From: Eubacteriales bacterium | GTDB lineage: Bacteria; Bacillota; Clostridia; Oscillospirales; Acutalibacteraceae | Length of the DNA stretch: 9,369 bases | Direction: 5' to 3' | Assembly: GCA_030529125.1 (NCBI GenBank) | Contig: JAUMXP010000057.1 | Coordinates: 1-9,369 of the forward strand | Position numbers and translations under genes: made by a program | Shown here: positions 6,154 through 9,369 of the stretch, piece after piece | Layout: each line of letters begins with the position of its first letter | Numbering within the stretch: the first letter of the stretch is position 1 | The notes under the pieces: generated by a model | Told to the model about the DNA's origin: nothing | The model's input: only the letters and a program-made list of their open reading frames with translations | Database searches by the model: none

Positions 6154-7158
6154 ATGTCTTACAAAATCAATCTGGGAGCATGGGGCAGCGTTTTCGCTGT
6201 ACCATCGAGTTTAGTTGACTCCCACCTCAGACTTGCAACTGAATCACAGCTTAAAGTGCTTTTGTACATTCTTCGAAACAGTGATAACGACAACACTGTA
6301 GAAGATATTGCAAGGGCTACTTCAGTGCACCCTGATGAGGTCAAAAACGCGGTGGATTTCTGGGTTGAACGAGGACTTGTAGCAAGTACCGACAGCGGAC
6401 TTTCTGTTACTGAAAGAACTCAGACAGAAGAAAATCCTAAAGAAAAAGAAGAGACCATCGCTGAGACTAAGAACGCAAAACCGCGAGTTATTTCTCGTGC
6501 ACAGCGTCCTGACCCTGTGTTTGTTGCTCAGCGCCTGACACAAAACTCAGAGCTTGCAAGCTTGATGGACGAAGCTCAGATTGCGCTTTCTAAACCGCTC
6601 TCAAGCGGTGACACCGCAACCTTAGTGATGCTCCATGACACAGACGGCTTGCCTTGCGACGTGCTGTTACTGCTTATCAACTACTGCGTTTCAATAGGCA
6701 AGGGCAATATGCGCGCTATTGAGAAGATGGGCATTAGCTGGGCTGACGAGGGCATTATGACCTTAGCTGATGCAGAGCTCAAGATTCAGCGCCTTTCTAT
6801 GTCCAGTAATGCGTGGCTTCGAGTGTCCAAAGTATTCGGGCTTAAGAACATCGGCTCACCAACTAAAGCACAGCTTGCGTTTGCTGATTGCTGGTGCAAC
6901 GACTGGAAGTTTAGTGACGATATGTTGCTCGAAGCATACGAGCGCTGTGTCAACATCAAAGGCGAGTATAACATTAAGTACATAAACGGCATTTTATCTA
7001 AGTGGTACAGCGCTTCTATATTTAATCTCAAAGATTTAGAGAAAGCAGATATGAACGCGACTAAGCATAAGAAAAATAAAAAGTCAACTCAAGATAAAGA
7101 GCGCAAAGCTTCATTCGATCTTGCTACATTTGAGAGCAAAAGTCTGTTTAACGATTGA
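6154..7158 (+). CDS. DnaD-domain replication initiation protein
   Basis: 334 residues with the architecture of Firmicutes DnaD/DnaB proteins, which remodel DNA and help load the replicative helicase at oriC and at stalled forks. Residues 1-85 look like the winged-helix N-terminus (GSVFAVPSSLVD, then SQLKVLLYIL, a turn, and VKNAVDFWVERGLV). Residues 86-122 are a charged linker rich in Glu and Lys. Two DnaD (DDBH2-type) repeats follow: 150-215, with NMRAIEKMGISWADEGI, and 225-290, ending in NIKYINGILSKWY; both show the characteristic Y/A-I-x-x-I/M-x-x-W pattern. The tail (300-334) is lysine-rich, as in DNA-binding relatives. The ATG is preceded by GGAAG about 8 nt upstream. The helicase-loader gene starts 11 nt after the stop, giving the classic loader pair. 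Two tandem DnaD repeats recall phage and plasmid-type versions, but the context is chromosomal. Confidence 0.88.
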   Translation: MSYKINLGAWGSVFAVPSSLVDSHLRLATESQLKVLLYILRNSDNDNTVEDIARATSVHPDEVKNAVDFWVERGLVASTDSGLSVTERTQTEENPKEKEETIAETKNAKPRVISRAQRPDPVFVAQRLTQNSELASLMDEAQIALSKPLSSGDTATLVMLHDTDGLPCDVLLLLINYCVSIGKGNMRAIEKMGISWADEGIMTLADAELKIQRLSMSSNAWLRVSKVFGLKNIGSPTKAQLAFADCWCNDWKFSDDMLLEAYERCVNIKGEYNIKYINGILSKWYSASIFNLKDLEKADMNATKHKKNKKSTQDKERKASFDLATFESKSLFND

Positions 7159-7159
7159 T

Positions 7160-7165
7160 AGGTGA
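7160..7165 (+). promoter_or_regulatory. Ribosome binding site deciding the helicase-loader start
   Basis: AGGTGA lies 4 nt before the ATG at 7170. The longer alternative, a TTG at 7155 overlapping the stop of the DnaD-domain gene, has no purine-rich site upstream, so the ATG is preferred. Confidence 0.65.
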
Positions 7166-7169
7166 TATT

Positions 7170-8153
7170 ATGGCATACAGTAAACAAGTATACGCTACTG
7201 CAAAAGAAAAACTGAATAATCGCAGGACTGATGCGCTGAATATCGCTGAATATAATAGGAGAGAGGTATTCTCTAAATTTCCTCGACTTGAAGACATCGA
7301 GAGAGAGCTCAATTCTATAGGTATCTCAACTGCGCGTGCGGTTTTAGGCGGTAAGGACACAGCTACCGAACTTAATGCTTTAAAAGAAAAAAGCATAACG
7401 CTACAGAATGAATTCAAAGACATACTGCTCAAAAACGGCTATGACGAAAATTACATAGAGCCTAAGTTTACCTGTGCATTGTGCTCTGATACAGGTTATG
7501 TCGAGAAAGATAACAAAACCCTTGTATGCGATTGCTTCAAGAAACTATTGTCTTCTTGCGCTTGCGATGAGCTTAACAAGATTTCTCCGCTTTCGCTGTG
7601 TACTTTTGATAGCTTTAAGCTTAATTATTACAGCAGTGATAAAGACGAAGATGGTAATGTACCATATACCCGTATGTCAAAGATATACGACTTCTGCCTT
7701 GATTATGCTAAGAATTTTAATGTAAATTCTAAGGGCATATTGATGAGAGGTAACACAGGACTTGGCAAAACTCACTTAAGCCTTGCTATTGCTAACGAAC
7801 TTATAGGTAACGGCTTTTCTGTTGTGTATGTTTCTGCACCTGACATACTCAGAAAGCTTGAGAAAGAGCATTTTTCTTATGACTATTCTTCTGAGCAGGA
7901 GCTGATGCAGTCGCTTATCGACTGTGATTTGTTGATACTCGATGATCTGGGCACAGAGTTTGCGACACAGTACACAAACGCAACTATGTACAATATCTTT
8001 AACTCGAGAGTCAATATGAACAAGCCGATGATCATTAACACTAATTATGAATTCAAAGAGCTTGAAGATCAGTATTCATCGCGCTTTTTATCAAGACTCA
8101 TGTCTGCGTACTCGATGCTTGTATTTATCGGCAAGGACATACGAGCTCGCTGA
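7170..8153 (+). CDS. DnaI/DnaC-type helicase loader, AAA+ ATPase
   Basis: 327 residues from the preferred ATG (332 if the TTG at 7155 is used). Residues 1-95 are a helical N-terminal region for helicase contact. A zinc-binding module follows: C102-x2-C105 (CALCSDTGYV) and C120-x-C122 (CDCFKK), as in Bacillus DnaI-type loaders. The AAA+ domain shows Walker A GNTGLGKTHLS (194-204), Walker B LLILDDLGTE (254-263), sensor 1 MIINTNY (287-293) and the arginine-containing SSRFLSRLM (303-311). The protein should load the replicative DnaB/DnaC helicase onto single-stranded DNA using ATP, together with the DnaD-domain protein just upstream. The terminator at 8184-8209 closes the operon. IstB-type transposition ATPases are relatives, but the zinc module, length and DnaD neighbour argue for a loader. 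Confidence 0.92.
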   Translation: MAYSKQVYATAKEKLNNRRTDALNIAEYNRREVFSKFPRLEDIERELNSIGISTARAVLGGKDTATELNALKEKSITLQNEFKDILLKNGYDENYIEPKFTCALCSDTGYVEKDNKTLVCDCFKKLLSSCACDELNKISPLSLCTFDSFKLNYYSSDKDEDGNVPYTRMSKIYDFCLDYAKNFNVNSKGILMRGNTGLGKTHLSLAIANELIGNGFSVVYVSAPDILRKLEKEHFSYDYSSEQELMQSLIDCDLLILDDLGTEFATQYTNATMYNIFNSRVNMNKPMIINTNYEFKELEDQYSSRFLSRLMSAYSMLVFIGKDIRAR

Positions 8154-8183
8154 TTATTTTTACATATTTTATATATGCATTTC

Positions 8184-8209
8184 ACGGACAGCTTTTGCTG
8201 TCCGTTTTT
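8184..8209 (+). terminator. Rho-independent terminator of the DnaD-like/loader operon
   Basis: A perfect 9-bp stem ACGGACAGC/GCTGTCCGT (8184-8192, 8197-8205) with a TTTT loop is followed by Ts (8205-8209), 31 nt after the loader stop. Confidence 0.92.
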
Positions 8210-8261
8210 GTTGTATAGCGAAAACCACGCATAATTGCATGGGTTGTGTTATACAACAAAA
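8206..8261. repeat. Extragenic imperfect palindrome between convergent terminators
   Basis: Twelve bases at 8206-8217 (TTTTGTTGTATA) are perfectly inverted at 8250-8261 (TATACAACAAAA). The 32-nt interior contains a second imperfect inversion, AACC...GCA at about 8223-8232 against TGC...GGGTT at about 8236-8245 around a TAAT centre. The outer Ts and As are shared with the tails of the two flanking terminators. The structure is seen directly; whether it is a mobile repeat, a third terminator or a chance arrangement is not decided. Confidence 0.55.
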
Positions 8262-8286
8262 GACAGCGAATGATTTTCGCTGCCTT
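8254..8286 (-). terminator. Rho-independent terminator of the symporter gene
   Basis: On the minus strand an 11-bp stem (8276-8286 with 8260-8270) with a 5-nt loop is followed by TTTTGTTGT. One pair is G-U on the minus strand but would be A-C on the plus strand, so it works best for minus-strand transcription, matching the symporter stop at 8300. Confidence 0.8.
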
Positions 8287-8299
8287 TCGTTAAAATAAT

Positions 8300-9369
8300 T
8301 TATCCAAGTGAGTCTTTAGCGTTTGTTACAACCGTTCTGTCATAGCAACTGAATTTCGCTTCGATGTTGCGAGGTAGAGTTTTCTTACTGAGTAAGCTAA
8401 CGATAGGGACGATGATGAGTCCGCCTACCATAGCGAATACACCAGAGTACAGAGAGTTCTTGAAGATAAATCCGAGCACTCCACCGTCTATAGTTATCCA
8501 TCCAACGCTGATACAAAGCTGTACGATTTCAAGTCCTGTACCGAAGATAAAGCTCGCTACTACAGCGGCTCTGGTTGTTTTCTTCCAGTATAAACCGTAG
8601 AGGAATGGAGCCAAGAATGAGCCTGCCAGCGCACCCCATGATACACCCATCATCTGTGCGATGAACACTGAGTCTTTCCATACTGAGTCTTTGAGTATTG
8701 CGATAACTGCAGAGATAGCTACAAAGAACACAATGAAAATTCTCATAATCAGAACGCTCTTTTTCTCAGTTATCTTCTTCTTTTTGTTGATTATCGGTTT
8801 TACTACGTCGAGTGTAAGCGTTGATGATGATGTCAGCACAAGTGAAGAGAGTGTTGACATAGATGCCGCAAGCACAAGTACAATAATAAGAGCAACAATA
8901 ACAGGAGCAAGCTCGGAAAGCATAGTAGGTATAACCTTATCGTACATTACCTTGCCGCTATCGCTAATAAAGCCACCCTGAATCATTTCATCTTTATATA
9001 GCTTACCAAATCCGCCTAAGAAGTAGCAGCCGCCTGCTACTACAATAGCAAAGAATGTTGAAATGATAGTACCTTTCTTGATAGAACCTTCGTCCTTAAT
9101 TGAATAGAACTTACCGACCATTTGTGGCAGTCCCCATGTACCCAGTGATGTGAGCAGTACAACGAATAACAGAGATACAGGGTCAGGACCGAAGATTGAT
9201 GTGTATTCTGTGCCTGCTTCAATGCCTAATGCTTCAACAGCACCGTTGAAACCGCCGTTTTGATTTAATACTGACCAGATAACAGCGATGATGCCTGTGA
9301 GCATGATGATACCCTGAATAAAGTCGTTGATAGCAGTAGCCATGTATCCGCCGAATATTACATATACAG
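8300..9369 (-). CDS. Sodium:solute symporter (SSS family), C-terminal part, cut by right edge
   Basis: The frame is open to base 9369; reading into the window it gives VYVIFGGYMATAINDFIQGI, the conserved FGG-x-x-A-x-x-x-D-x-x-Q segment of SSS transporters (PutP/PanF-like), so the ATG at 9343 is internal and about 150-180 N-terminal residues are missing. Counting from that Met, likely membrane helices are near 9-26, 54-74, 93-112, 145-170, 198-217, 230-252, 258-280 and 300-318. SLGTWGLPQMVGKF (66-79) matches the family's G-x-P segment. ASMSTLSSLVLTSSS (160-174) corresponds to the helix that carries the Na+-ligand Ser/Thr pair in PutP. A short charged tail follows. It should import a solute with Na+ across the inner membrane; the substrate (proline, pantothenate or other) cannot be told. 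Terminator at 8254-8286. Confidence 0.92.
   Translation of the reverse strand, partial: VYVIFGGYMATAINDFIQGIIMLTGIIAVIWSVLNQNGGFNGAVEALGIEAGTEYTSIFGPDPVSLLFVVLLTSLGTWGLPQMVGKFYSIKDEGSIKKGTIISTFFAIVVAGGCYFLGGFGKLYKDEMIQGGFISDSGKVMYDKVIPTMLSELAPVIVALIIVLVLAASMSTLSSLVLTSSSTLTLDVVKPIINKKKKITEKKSVLIMRIFIVFFVAISAVIAILKDSVWKDSVFIAQMMGVSWGALAGSFLAPFLYGLYWKKTTRAAVVASFIFGTGLEIVQLCISVGWITIDGGVLGFIFKNSLYSGVFAMVGGLIIVPIVSLLSKKTLPRNIEAKFSCYDRTVVTNAKDSLG

Noticed and set aside
7155..7169. TTG at 7155 as start of the helicase loader
   Set aside because: No ribosome binding site upstream, whereas AGGTGA precedes the ATG at 7170; the TTG overlap with the previous stop is therefore probably not used.
7148..7432. 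94-residue serine-rich open frame opposite the loader gene
   Set aside because: Antisense shadow of the helicase-loader N-terminus; composition reflects the reverse complement of its codons.
8661..8981. 106-residue open frame on the plus strand opposite the symporter
   Set aside because: Hydrophobic stretches come from the antisense of membrane-helix codons; no ribosome binding site or homology recognised.
9341..9343. ATG at 9343 as true start of the symporter
   Set aside because: The frame stays open to the window edge and encodes conserved family residues (FGGY) upstream of this Met, so the gene is truncated by the window.

Overview
The window looks like chromosomal DNA from a low-to-moderate-GC Clostridia member (Firmicutes), most likely of the Ruminococcaceae/Oscillospiraceae type found in guts. 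The evidence is the gene content (ACT + UPF0210 pair, DnaD-domain protein followed by a DnaI/DnaC-type loader, TSCPD-domain protein, archaeal-type phosphoglycerate mutase), strong AGGAGG-like ribosome binding sites, near-consensus housekeeping promoters with 17-bp spacers, and a GGGGAAG-type interspersed repeat of a kind I recall from gut clostridia. The exact genus cannot be fixed from sequence reading alone.

Layout from left to right. (1) 1-613, minus strand: an ACT-domain gene followed by the start of a UPF0210/DUF711 gene that runs off the left edge, with a clear promoter at 650-678. (2) 614-1201: a 588-bp stretch without a credible gene. It holds that promoter, a short hairpin with insertion-sequence-like flanks, a ~204-bp MITE-like composite repeat with terminal inverted repeats, and the terminator of the next operon. 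(3) 1202-3176, minus strand: a membrane protein with RING-like and zinc-ribbon modules, then galU, translationally coupled. (4) 3177-3316: a compact divergent promoter region. (5) 3317-5662, plus strand: prfB (without the usual programmed frameshift) and an archaeal-type cofactor-independent phosphoglycerate mutase, closed by a bidirectional terminator. (6) 5745-5993, minus strand: a small cysteine-rich TSCPD protein with its own promoter. (7) 6154-8153, plus strand: a DnaD-domain replication initiation protein and a DnaI/DnaC-type helicase loader ATPase. (8) 8184-8286: two convergent terminators with a 56-bp extragenic palindrome between them. (9) 8300-9369, minus strand: the C-terminal part of a sodium:solute symporter entering from the right edge.

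The genes are mostly housekeeping: translation termination (prfB), glycolysis (phosphoglycerate mutase), nucleotide-sugar supply for envelope polysaccharide (galU), replication restart/initiation (dnaD-like and dnaI-like) and solute uptake. There is no sign of a phage, defence island, CRISPR array, tRNA or rRNA. The least explained parts are the composite repeat region at 740-1100, the RING/zinc-ribbon membrane protein coupled to galU, and the palindrome at 8206-8261. I did not find convincing evidence for an entirely new system.
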